Of a DNA stretch of 64,000 nucleotides, positions 47,343-58,364 are shown piece after piece. This stretch comes from Lamellibrachia satsuma (lineage: Eukaryota; Annelida; Polychaeta; Sabellida; Siboglinidae). Position 1 is the stretch's first letter. Each line of letters begins with the position of its first letter. The notes beneath the pieces were generated by a model, which saw nothing but the letters and a program-made list of their open reading frames with translations, was not told the origin of the DNA and searched no databases. Location: the NCBI GenBank assembly GCA_033239005.1, contig BSQZ01000029.1, forward strand, positions 5,734,501 to 5,798,500, given 5' to 3'. The position numbers and the translations under genes were made by a program.

Positions 47343-47560
47343 ACTTGAGGCCTATGACAGGAATTCCAACTTTGCTGGTGGTGCCAACCTCATTGTAGAC
47401 CAGAGTGATTTAAATATGATCCTGCCGCCCACACGTGCGTCAAGGATATCACTAGCAATGCGGTATCTGCCGTTAACCATCTCTCACGTAGAGCGGCTAC
47501 AGCTTTCCTAGAACTGTCTGACGCTTCCCTCTCTTCTGGTCACAGATTGTATGATTCAAG
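47343..47560 (+). CDS. SWIM-domain protein, upstream exon candidate
   Basis: Preceded by TTTATTTCCCATACAG and followed by AAG|GTACGT, good splice sites. One frame starts LEAYDRNSNFAGGANLIVDQ. About 100 bp in, the protein-like frame shifts by one base and continues FKYDPAAHTCVKDITSN, AVNHLSRRAATAFLELSDAS, LSSGHRLYDSR. The last two bases AG plus the first base A of the next exon give Arg in frame with the SWIM exon, supporting a phase-2 junction. The internal frameshift suggests a pseudogene, a sequencing error or a different true exon start. Confidence 0.5.
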
Positions 47561-47642
47561 GTACGTTAGACAGTTACAAAATGGTTTGTGTTAACACATG
47601 ACTATCTTGAAGACATTAACAGGCCATGAAATTATGAATCTT

Positions 47643-48050
47643 AACAATATATGCTAAACTACGTACCAACAACAACAACTACCACTTCGTCCAAAAATTA
47701 TAATATATCACCACAATGCTTGTAGTAAAGAAAATTTTCACACACATATATTATACACACATATAGAACAACACATGAATTTGCATGGTATACGAAATGT
47801 GTAATAACAAGGTTCCAAATGTGATGAAATGCAAAATAATGACACACAGTTTTTTATACTACATAGTACTTGATAATTATTTATATAGCGATTTTTCACA
47901 TACTATTTTAATATGTAAAACTTTGTAAACTGTGTGTCATTATTTTGCATTTCATCACATTTGTAATCTTGTATTGTGGTGGTATATTATATTTGTTTGG
48001 ATGAAGCGGTAGTTGTTGTTGTTGGTACGTAGCTTTACATACATATTGGT
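47643..48050. mobile_element. Foldback (MITE-like) element in the intron
   Basis: A long inverted repeat. The left arm has CTACGTACCAACAACAACAAC, then ATAATATATCACCACAATGC and AATGCAAAATAATGACACAC. The right arm carries their reverse complements in mirror order, GTGTGTCATTATTTTGCATT to GTTGTTGGTACGTAG. A ~100-bp loop separates them. It has no coding capacity and lies wholly inside the intron between the two SWIM exons. I could not identify a clear target duplication. Confidence 0.85.
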
Positions 48051-48086
48051 GCATCAGATCTATTGAATCCATCCATTTTGTTGCAG

Positions 48087-48333
48087 ATTTCTACGCTTCC
48101 TTCGATGGACACATTATGATGACACCACATTCTACATGGGTCAGTGTCGGGCAGAGATGCATCGCACTCTATGCTATCATTGCTATGCTAGCGTTGAAGT
48201 CAATGGTGAAGTGCTGGAGACAGAGTGTGGGTGTGCAGCTGGATCGGGACCTAATGCCCATTGTAAGCATATCCAGGCAGTCCTACTTGCAATCATTGAT
48301 CTTACTGGAGGCAAACAGCCAAAACTAGAACTA
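48087..48333 (+). CDS. SWIM zinc-finger domain exon
   Basis: SWIM domains (C-X-C-Xn-C-X-H) bind nucleic acid or protein in transposon-derived and regulatory proteins. After an acceptor ATCCATTTTGTTGCAG the frame reads FLRFLRWTHYDDTTFYMGQC, RAEMHRTLCYHCYASVEVNG, then ECGCAAGSGPNAHCKHIQAV. ECGC and CKH give the SWIM ligands. The C-G-C-x-G-x-G--AHCKH style resembles a large invertebrate family often fused to a YqaJ-type nuclease, which is not visible here. The frame stops at 48,342, but a GTATGT at 48,334 offers a donor. The intron to the previous exon is 526 bp. Confidence 0.68.
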
Positions 48334-48944
48334 TGTATGTAGACAATGAGACGGCTTATCCATCTGTTGGCGGGGGGCATGTCGTGAGGCGACTAATCCC
48401 TCTGTCGTCGGACGACACCTTCCACTGAGATTCATTACGTGATGCGTTGTTAATCGGTGAACAAACTCCCCTTTGTGATGTGTGCGCTGTGTGTCTGACA
48501 CACCTCAGATTGCACATGTGTTCCCCTACATGGTAGTTGTATTTTTCACACAAACAGAAAAAGGGCTGCGTAAGCACACATAAAATATTCTCGCGCTTGC
48601 TTCGAAACAACCGCCATCACTGTAAACATGGGTGAATAAATGGACAGTCGCAGTCTCGTTGCGCTTCCCTGTTAACAGTGACGTCACATCAAAGCTTGCC
48701 GATAATCGCGGGGGAAAGGTGCATAATCGAGATAGACCGGTAGAACCATATAGATGTATATTAAAATCCATATTGTCATTGTGTCTATATTGGTAGCCCA
48801 GAGTATTATTTGGAATTATTAAATGATTGAATTCTAATAAATGTTTCGGTGTTGTGAAAAAGGAAATATACTGCAAGATGTAACATAATGTGTTTTGTTG
48901 TTGTTTTTATTTACTTTAACTATACAGGTTCTGTTGGGCTCCAT

Positions 48945-49960
48945 TCGGCACTCGCAGCAATAGTGGCTCCACGTGGTGAGCCATGAACCTGCTAAAGGTG
49001 TGGCGCCATCTCTTGCATGAGGTTGACACCATTTCACTGTCGTCTCCACCATCTCCACTGCCCTATCCCTCCTTCTCATTCTACACTCCCCTCACACACC
49101 CGCCAAATCTCTCTTCACGCAGTCATCCCATCTCAGTATTGGTCTTCCTCTTCTCCTACTACCCTCCAATCTAAGCGCATCCGCTCTCTTCGTCAACCGT
49201 TCTCCTTCCATTATTTCGAAATGTCCAGACCACTTTAGCCGGCTCCTCATCAGCTTCCGAGTGAGACTCTCTCTCATACCAACTTCCTCCCTCGACCGAT
49301 CCCTTCTTCGCTTGTCTATTCTTGTATTCTCCTGCGAATGTCCATCTCCGTGCACCCTTTCTACAAGCTGCTCCACCCAGGTAAACATTATGTTGGTTAG
49401 GTTTCTTCCCATCCAGTCTTATACTTAAATCTTTTTCTGCAAAGGTCTGCCCCACTGCTACTACTACCAGGTTGTCTGCGTATATCAACTTGCGGAGAAT
49501 ATCCCTGATCACCTCCACTACTGCGATGACCAACAGTTGGTTGGTGGCACTCTTCCGTCTCAGGTCGACGTCCACCCTGAATTAGTCCGATATTCCCGGT
49601 CATCACACTATTACACATTTTGTCTCTTCATATGTTCCTTCGATCATCCTCACCTCCTCCTCTGGGACACCTATCCACCTCAACGTGGCCGTGACCATCT
49701 CTTTCCGAATTGTGTCACCATTTCCATCATTTAGTTATATTTCGCACACTACATTATCCTATCTCCTCTTCGGAATGTGCACAACACAAACCAGGGGCTT
49801 GTGGGGTGTGGCCACATGCTCGCCAGCAACAATCATCTTGAAGTCCCTCACCCTCCACAAATGGCGCCTCCTCACTACCAACGAGTTCTGTTTTATGCTG
49901 CCCACTTCAATCATATGTTGCATTATTTCCTGCCACGGCCAGCCCGTTTATAAAAATATA
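48945..49960 (-). mobile_element. Non-LTR retrotransposon fragment, endonuclease to RT tail
   Basis: On the minus strand, in several frames: SGQHKTEL, LWRVRDFKMIVAGEHVATPH (end of the endonuclease), TATLRWIGVPEEEVRMIEG, TYEETKCV, KLIYADNLVVVA (palm YADD with the second Asp as Asn), LSIRLDGKKPNQHNVYLGGA, then MRSRLKWSGHFEIMEGERLT and RRRGRPILRWDDCVKRDLAG. The order matches a widespread invertebrate LINE group. Sections of the RT and connection are deleted and the element is dead. Clade uncertain. Confidence 0.82.
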
Positions 49961-50149
49961 TACTTGCTACCAATTTGCGAATTTCATCCAGAGTACATAA
50001 ACCAACTCGGACAAAATACAAAATCTGACTATGTGACAAACAACTGCGTAAATATAAAATGTATTCAGCAGCACAATATTATGAATCATTTCCAGTATTT
50101 GCACAACAATAACATATGGACCTCAGATTCACATATATGATGTATATGT

Positions 50150-50899
50150 GTGCTCTGTTGAGCCTGAAATAAAGCTACTGACTAAAATGTAATGTTCTAC
50201 TTCGTACTAGTTGGAACCATATTGTTTGTTGATGTGAGCGAAGCCGACGAGTCTATCATCACCCGGTTAACAACACGACGCTGTGAGAAAACCATCATCA
50301 AGTTTACAACACATGTCTGCGCCAATAGTGTGACTTGTCCCACGCACACAGAACCAGAAAAACTTGTTACGTCATCGGCCTCATTTATATTAAAGTAAAT
50401 AACAAAAGGCACTATCTAAAATGCTTTATCGGTGAGTAAACGCAATTTTAATACATTGTGTACGATATGCCAATATACAAATTTAACAGAAAAAATTCCA
50501 AGTAAAAATATATATTTAATGCGTCTAACTCACAAAACACGCGTAAAATTCGAAGTTAAGGAGATGGGCGTTCGCGTGGTTTTGTGACGTCACTTGTGAC
50601 ATTCGTTTATATTCAGTCAGTGATTTCTATGCACTGTTTCAGTAAAGTTTCTTCCGTGTCATTGTGGCGAGGGGTGACGATGGCAATTTTCCGTAATACA
50701 AAGTAAAATGTAACGATTTCGAACCGCTAGCGGCAAATTATACCGCAGAATCATGTTCGAATTCGGCTCTTTTGGAGCAGTTTAGCGGCGCCAGTATGGC
50801 AGTAGCCTTTGACTTCGTTAGCTCGTTCGTTGATGCATTATCTTATCATATATACACAAGACGACCTCACCGGGGACGTTTGTTGCTATTGTGTTGGTT
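50150..50899. other. No recognisable gene
   Basis: Short frames only, including a 68-codon frame at 50,192 with a hydrophobic start. The segment 50,757-50,822 is similar, inverted, to 63,950-64,000 (GCGGCGCCAG/GCATCGC region and TTTAGCG core), suggesting a dispersed element cut by the window end. Confidence 0.4.
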
Positions 50900-51076
50900 C
50901 AGTCAAACCTTAAGCGACCGCGCAACAAATGGTCGAAAGGTGGTCGCTTAACACAGGTGGTCGCTTAATGCAGGTAATTTAATATGAACATTATTGTGAA
51001 TGGAGGAGTTGATGACTGTGTTCTTTAAAGACAGATGGTGTCTTGATGTAGGTAGTCGCTTGAGCAGGTTTGACTG
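50900..51076. mobile_element. Small MITE with CAGTCAAACCT ends
   Basis: The left end reads CAGTCAAACCTTAAGCGACC and the right end read inwards CAGTCAAACCTGCTCAAGCG. Inside are three GGTCGCTTAA-like direct repeats. At 177 bp it has no coding capacity. Flanking 8-mers TGTTGGTT and TAGTTGTT agree at five positions, so no clear target duplication. Superfamily unassigned. Confidence 0.68.
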
Positions 51077-52019
51077 TAGTTGTTTTCCCCAATGCGCAGA
51101 CGACAGTTAAACATGGACTGCAGTTGTTTAACAAACGCTTACGCTGTTTTATTGCTCGGTCAATCGTATTACCAGCACTCTACGTATTGTGAAGTGGAAC
51201 ATTCTACAAACTTTGTTTCGAAAAATAATTACAAATTACCGAATCTTCCATACTTTTGTACAAATTGCAATGTAGCCGCGTAGTTGTACAGTTACACCTC
51301 GGACAATGCACGCCCGAAGACTGGCCACTATTCTGGGGACCCAGATACTTGCACTATGCATAGAACTTATAATTTTTAAATAAACATAACATATGGAATC
51401 CTGTTTAACAGTGGTTATTTTAGATATGTGTTATCTTAAGAAAGACACGTGGATTAGTTTCATTAATATAAAGAGAAACGTCTATCATTAGATCAACAGT
51501 GAGCGCAGTTGAGCATAACATATTTAAAATGTTTCGATAAGTTGTTGAAAATACGTTCCATCGACCACTTTTCAGCCATATTTGACAGTTCTGGTCACCG
51601 CACGCCCGATAAAGGGAATTATTTCCAATTTCATAACTTTCAATAGCAAACGTCGTCGAGAGCGAGATTATGACATTGTTGCTGAGTAGAGCAATATACA
51701 AGTTGTACTATAATACGCTGTTAGGTAATATTGACTACTTTCCGCAAAGAGCCGTTGACACTCTCCATTAAAACATTTCTTAGCCTTTCGTTATGACGAA
51801 TTCCTTAAAAAAACGTGATTTGTTTCGAACATGATTAAAGAGATAATCGACTTTTTAAGGGAAAAATCGTAACCTGTAATGTTGTAACTACAAACAATAA
51901 CTAATAACGTCATGGATTCAGATGTGCTTACACATTTATTATTTCAGACAATAGGATACATTAAGCAACAGCGACTGTGTCAGTAAATTCACAATTACCA
52001 GCAGCATTGGCGACTGTAG

Positions 52020-53490
52020 GCCCCGTCGCAGAGATACTTCACGTAGACACGAGGACAATAGATGCTGTTGTTCGGATGATAAGACCCGGATGATAAAGAT
52101 GACCACATCGACGTCGATGGCGTTGATGTGTGACGATGACGTGGCTCAAAGATACTGACCGGTAGGTGTTGCTTAATTTCGGCGTAAAGCCGTTAGTGCC
52201 GATATTGACAACACGTGTTGACGACGGTGCATCTAACCTAGTGACATCCGTGCGACTGTCAAATATGTACTCAGCTGCTGTGATTGGTCAATAATGAAGA
52301 ATATCACAGCAATTTGTAAAATATGTGAACTGAATACCTGTGTCAAATGATAAACTCAACACAGTTGCACTCATATGATGCTTCAATGGTTCCATTGTTT
52401 TGAATAATAATAACAAAGTATCCACGTTAGCAGAAAAGAATGCATCCGAATTATTGTCTTCCCAAGAGACCTCACTGAAGATTCCAATGGAGTCAGTATA
52501 TAATGCATTAGCTAATAAAACAAATATGCTACAGAAACCTACATCAAGTGTTGATGAATGTTTAGGATGTGTTGTGATTTGTTTGACATTGGTATGGAAA
52601 AATGAGAGCATTTTTTGTGTTTCAATGATATAATTGACTGAACTAGGCGGAAACACTGCACATCAAATTGCAGTTGAGTAATCGTGAACAAAAGAAAACT
52701 GACACACTGTAAAAATATTTCTGTGGGTGATTATAATATTTTTCGGTTGATCTTTTAAAATCTCGCTTACGTTCCTTAGTGTAAATTATAACATCATAAA
52801 AACAACACCAATTATATCGAAAGAGTGAAAATAAAATTGCATTAAGCATAAATAAAGCAGTGGAACATTTCGTTTCGTGTTAGAATGTCAACTATTTTAA
52901 CCATGGTTCAGCTATGGTTCAGATTGAAAAGCGAAATAAATACGATGGATCACAGGCGCGTTCGACCAGAATGATTACCAGGGAAAAACTAATTTGTATG
53001 GGGAGAACTTCTGGTAACCACCACTCCCCCCCCCCCCGGGTGACCAAAGGTCGGGGTTGCCTCCGCAGCAGATACCACCCAACGCATGTTCGGCAGACGT
53101 ACGCTTAAGCCAAACATACTACTGCAAACCTGTAGGCCACAATATTAAGTCTCGATTATTGGACTCTCGCACGCTTTCTTGAATTCGCAGATACATCGCT
53201 TCACCGTTACCGCTAGGTGGCATTACTGATGTGATTGATTCATGTTGGCGCTATATCCCAGTTCAGTTGATTTAGCTTCGTTTGTTCAGTTGCTGTTTGC
53301 CGGACAGTCAGTTGACGGACATTCAATATATGCCGTCGGGCGCAGGCCTGTTCGTGTGTTAGGAATATAAAAGTGTTATTTTTACTGAACATTCTTCAGG
53401 ATTGTTCGTTTTCAAGTCAGATAACTTTCATTTTACATATCCAAGTTGTGTTTAATTTAACTGGTAGAGGCTTTCATCAACTTATCACGT
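52020..53490. other. No recognisable gene
   Basis: Short frames only. The longest, 122 codons minus at 52,288-52,656 and 77 codons plus at 52,400-52,633, overlap each other and show no family resemblance. A (C)n run lies at 53,027-53,037. Confidence 0.4.
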
Positions 53491-53497
53491 CGACTCA

Positions 53498-53690
53498 TCA
53501 GTACTGACAACGCTGAATGATGTCATCGTACACGTGAGGCAGTTCGTAATTGGTTTCGACTCTCTTGATAGGTGTTCTGGTTTTCCTGATCCAGATGGCT
53601 TCCTTGATATGCCGGATTCTTCGATTGGGTTCCTTTTCTGTGATATGGTTTTCATTTGGTCTGTAAGGACGGATTTATTGATGGTAGACA
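53498..53690 (-). mobile_element. Penelope-like element, GIY-YIG endonuclease C-terminus
   Basis: The minus strand reads TEKEPNRRIRHIKEAIWIRK, TRTPIKRVETNYELPHVYDD, IIQRCQY and a stop. E-E-NR--R-IKEAI-IR---P--R-EG-Y-L-H-YD--I is the end of the GIY-YIG nuclease domain carried by Penelope-like retroelements. Upstream the frame breaks near a stop, and the RT is absent. It belongs to the portion of block B with no counterpart in block A. Confidence 0.8.
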
Positions 53691-54049
53691 TCAATCCTTT
53701 TTTAGACAAGGGGCCATGCTTTGCCAAACCTCCGAAATTTTTATTTTAAGAATGGTACTTTAAATTGACAATTTCCGTGACTTGCGTCAGAAAACCTATT
53801 GATTATTGCATATATTACTTCATGGAGATCCCTGTATATAATATATTTAGACAAATGGACTACCGTATGAAAATTAAACATCTACTGCATTTGCTGACAT
53901 GTTTGTCACTATATATTGAGTACTTATGAAATAAGAGCTCTATAATGACAATGACCATATTGTTCTACTGAGACTCCAAAAATGAGTCACACGAATCATA
54001 ACATAATTTTATATAGACTGCTAAAACATATTCTTGATATATTGATAGT

Positions 54050-55160
54050 GAATCCTTCAGCTATGAGTGGATTAAATACGCTGCTTCTCTCTTTGAGCCA
54101 GATGATCAAGGTTACATAACGAGGAAGGGTAATAACACAGATTATATTATAATTATGAAGAGTCAACTTGGAGATTCCTGGGTAGAAGAAGACCACTTAC
54201 CACCCACTGATGGTAATGTACGACTGATTGATACCATGGCATTTATACATCGGCAGCAGGACACCGGGTGTAAGAAGTTCCTCAATATGGCAAATCGTTA
54301 CCTGCATAAGTTGCTGATGTCCCGTCCTACCAACATGGAAGTCTTTCATCGGTAACGCTAAGAACAAAGCGTTGCAAAGTTGCTTAGCCGAAACGTGGTG
54401 CACACATCCTGAAATGGTCCCTAGAGATGTGCAGCTTATCCTTGGAGGCTTCTCCAGTGAATCTGTCATCATTCAAGGAAATGGATCACATTCTGGTGAT
54501 GGCCATCTACAACAGTGTGTGTATTCCTGATCTGGAAGAACTATGGGTGCAAAAAGGACGACATACATACCTTATCACCGGATTGCGAGACAGCTAACTG
54601 AAAATATTCATCTGTTGGTGTCTTCAGCTATATCAGCTCTTCGGTGTGGTCACGTCATGAGTGGGTGTGACACAGTGAGTTTCTTTCGAGGCGGAAATGA
54701 AACGGCGTATAATGTAGTCGTCGGGTGCACAAGATATAACTGCATTGACAACGAAAGGAGACAGTGATGTATCCTTGTCTGATAAATTAAAACAATAAGA
54801 TTGTTTATTCTACCTGAAGCTATACGGCAACTTTAACGGCAATGTGGATAAAGCCAGAGCCCACGCATTCAGAACGGAAGATGCATTTCACTTCCATATG
54901 CTGCGGGCACGGAATTCTCATTTGCAAAGCAGCGCAGCAGAATCACCCCAACATACCCACCCCTACATCATTTGGGAGTGAGATTTGTGGTAAAAAATCT
55001 GGTTGCAATCATGATGGACAAGCCATCCAGACCTCCAACAGCAAACTGGGAAGCAATACTCTACATATGTCAAGAGCGAATGCACACATATATGCTCATG
55101 TGCTGCTGCTGGACTGAACTGTGTGGTTAATTGCAAGTGTTCAGCTAAACCAGTTGTGTA
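54050..55160 (+). pseudogene. Decayed copy of a widespread invertebrate 'TGCDT' protein family
   Basis: Pieces in successive frames follow one protein order: DSWVEEDHLPPTDGNVRLID, TMAFIHRQQDTG, NRYLHKLLMSRPTNMEVFH; then VQLILGGFSSES; LEELWVQKG; YIPYHRIARQL, HVMSGCDTVSFFRGGNETAY; LYGNFNGNVDKARAHAFRTE; and a Cys-rich end CSCAAAGLNCVVNCKC. I know this order from large uncharacterised proteins amplified in cnidarians and molluscs, possibly transposon-derived, but cannot name the family or its function. Several frameshifts and stops make this copy a relic. Confidence 0.7.
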
Positions 55161-55414
55161 GCACTGATCAGTTGCAAATACAACAGGATATCAATACATT
55201 TCATTTAATACAAATCGTAAGCTATTTGGATACAAATGGGTGTATTTCATTGAAGCATATGTAGTTGTACCAAAATACCCCCATTCTAATGAAATAGTAA
55301 TTCGAATTTTTTAAAGTTCGTTTTTATAAATAGTGTTATTTATATTAGTAATAATTTATTAAAAATGGGAATTTCTTTGTCGTCCATATGGAAATTCAAA
55401 ATGGCTGATTTAAT

Positions 55415-56552
55415 TCGAGTTATATTTTTTTGCATGAATGTAGACTTTTGCATTGATCTAATTGCCCCATAAGTTCACTTGGCTGGAAGTAGCCGTCTCA
55501 AATATTAACTTGAGACATAATATTTGCAGAGGCAATCAAGCCATGATTAACCATCAATGTATCACCCTTTGACCCTACCAGTGGACATTCTATTGTCTTC
55601 CCTCCAAATCTTGCCTGTCTGAATGACCTGCTCACTAGTAACTGCCCACTGCCCAGTTACAAACCCAGTTGGAAATTGGTATTTTTCAATTGTGTGAACT
55701 AGTTTCTACTCTGTTTAGTGTCTACAATTTCCCCAGTAGTCATTCATTCACACTTGTACTAAATCACAAGTCGGAACATGATCTCTCTCGGGCTAGTGAC
55801 TGCAGGCTTGCTGGAAATGCCACTGGATGTCAATGCCAATGGATGACATTTAATTGAAATATCAATTAATACCAAATTAACTGCCCTTACTGGTAACATT
55901 AATTAATAAAATTAAGTTAACTTAATTGAGCTAATTCAATTAACAACTTAAATTAGGGTTATGTTTTACATTAGGGTTAAGTTAGGGTTAGATAAACAAA
56001 TCTCCTACCCTAACCATAAGCCAATAAATTAAACCCATTAATAAAAGTATACTATAATACTTAATAGTAATGACAATAAAAAGTTGATTATTTTTCTTCA
56101 GGATACTCGTCCGTTTGAAGCAGTTGATTGTGCTGGATTTCTAGAACTTGTGCAGCACACAATGGACAGTATACAGCATACTAGTTCATATATTATTTTT
56201 ATGTTTATTTAATAAAACAATATGTATGTGTCACAGTTTATTTGAGTTTCGTTTTCATTGTAAGATAATAGGTTTTTCTTTTGAAAATTTTGCGGGCCGC
56301 CGACTTCCGGGTCGCGGGCTTACCCGTTTTTGTCCAGTAGGTATAAGCCGGGCCTGGACCTGAAACTTCCGGGTCGGGCCGGGCCTGGGCCATAAATTAA
56401 CGGTATGGGTCGGGCCTGGGACTAAATTCTAGTTTGCTGACCTGAGCCGGGCTGGGCTTGATGATTTTTTGCTGGCTTGGACATGGCCTGGATTCTAACT
56501 ACTAATTGCGGGCCGTGTTTGTGCTCAAATTATAGGCCTGTGCAGGGCACTA
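55415..56552. mobile_element. GGGCC-rich hAT-type element, copy 3 (left-truncated)
   Basis: Matches the right ~1.1 kb of copy 2, including the AAGTTCACTTGGCTGGAAGT segment, the TTAGGGTTAAGTTAGGGTTAG motif, decayed GGGCC units and the right end GCAGGGCACTA at 56,552. Its flank beyond the right end is also shared with copy 2, so the two were duplicated with the block, not inserted separately. Confidence 0.75.
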
Positions 56553-56793
56553 ATACATGTGTCCTTCAGAGGGCTAGCTCACATAACTATGCTGGTTAAG
56601 ACCCAGCTGATATAGACTGGGCATGCTATGATTACTGCCAAAATGATTCCAATGACGATCATCTACCTTGAATTGTTTCGCGGTCATCGTTCAGAGGTGG
56701 GCAAATGAACGCAACGAAAAACACTTTTTGCAGACATAACCGACTGCCGGGATTGTTGCTTGAGCATTGACTAAATAAGGCCATGCTCTACCT

Positions 56794-57275
56794 CAGCGGT
56801 TCTCAAACGTTTTGCCTCCAAGACCCCCCTGTGTCAAACAAAATATTCCAGGACCCCCCCACACACACACATACGATATGGCATCCCCTCGCCTTTTCGC
56901 TACAATAATGTCAACAGTTATTGCTTTTTAAAGAAAACGTGTTCGCTGTTGCAAATGTCATTAGACTGTCTGTTAACCATTACTAATCAAACAGACATAT
57001 TTAAATTAAATAAATGTCACAGTATATCAATATGTCAGCTTATATTTACTGGCACTTCTTTTGAAGAGCATGGACGAGGAATAAATGTTTCCATTATCTT
57101 CTCCGTTTGACGATGTACAGCACCAAAAAGTTCGCCGCAAAGCTCCAAAATGAATCCGCAAGGAGGCGCTACTTATAGTATCACCTGGCGGATTCACTGT
57201 GAACTATTGCGAAACTACTGCATATGGTAATCGTGGAGCTTAGCGTTTAGTTTTCATTTTTCGATCGTTATACGC
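56794..57275. mobile_element. Second hAT-type element, copy in block B (left part)
   Basis: Left end CAGCGGTTCTCAAACGTTTT preceded by CTCTACCT. Shares the nested palindrome and flanks with 35,673-36,115. The right end seen at 36,290 is missing, replaced by the GTGGGGCAA element. Confidence 0.65.
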
Positions 57276-57285
57276 CAATACATAG

Positions 57286-57911
57286 AGTAGGGTGGGGCAA
57301 TACGCCTACGTTTTTCGGGAAATCGACTCATGGGAAAACCTTTTAGATATATCTCTGATATATTGGATGTATCACCTATTTTTTTAATAATTTATTTCTA
57401 CATATTTTTGAACACAAGGAGGTAAAATCGCTCGAAATTTGTAAGAAATCCTGGGAATATGGTGGCATGTTTTAATAAAATCCTGGGGCCTAATTGGTTA
57501 TATTCTTAGCTGAAAATCTTGTATTGTTCAATATCACAGAAAAAATTATAGCCATCTTTGCAGGGGTGGGGCAAAACGCCCGCCCCTGGGCGTTGTGCAT
57601 TAATCAGCCTCATTTAATTATTAGTTTACTTATTTCGTATTACCAAAGTGATGGTATTATTGGTACACTTCAGTATAGCGAAACCTTGCTGCACATGATA
57701 GTAATATTTGTTGTTATAATTTTATTAAGAACCGTGACTGAAATTGTTAGTTAATTAGCTCCTTTTCTCTGAAATTCAACAAATGTGTTATATTGAAAAA
57801 GTTTTTATAAACTGTCATACGCAGGCGGAACTTATCAACTCGTCTTCTCACTTTCAGACTCAAATCTGACAGATAATACTACGTCCCACCGTGTGCATTT
57901 TGCCCCCTCTA
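57286..57911. mobile_element. Possible MITE with GGGTGGGGCAA-like ends
   Basis: Left end TAGAGTAGGGTGGGGCAATA; right end read inwards TTAGAGGGGGCAAAATGCAC. A further GGGGTGGGGCAAAACGCC lies inside at 57,565. The end match is imperfect and no target duplication is clear. The segment is absent from block A. Confidence 0.35.
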
Positions 57912-58111
57912 ATGTTGGCCTTTTAGCTCCACACGTTCGATATGTGTGGGGCACATAATATGCATATGTAGTTATTATTTCAAAGTTTATTTTTTTACGA
58001 GTGACTGTCACGATCATAAGACGTACAAAAGAAACTGTTTAGCCAAGCACAGATTTACGATGGCATCATTAATAGATGCGGTCGCAGAGGGGCCGGCGTG
58101 TGTCAGCATTG

Positions 58112-58116
58112 TGTGC

Positions 58117-58165
<49 letters not shown>

Positions 58166-58363
58166 TGTGTGTGTATGTGTGTGCGTGCGTGTGTGTGCGT
58201 GCGTGTGTGTGCGTGTGTGTGCGTATGTGTGCGTGTGCGTGCGTGTGTGTGTGTGTGCGTGTGTGTATGTTTGTGTGTGTGTGTGCGCGTGCGTGCGTGT
58301 TTTTGTGTTTGTGTGCGTGCCTGCGTGCGTGCGTTCGTGCGTTCGTACGTGTGTGTGTGTATG
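58112..58363. repeat. (GT)n microsatellite in block B
   Basis: GT array mixed with GC, AT and TTTG variants, homologous in position to 37,531-37,805. Confidence 0.96.
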
Positions 58364-58364
58364 T

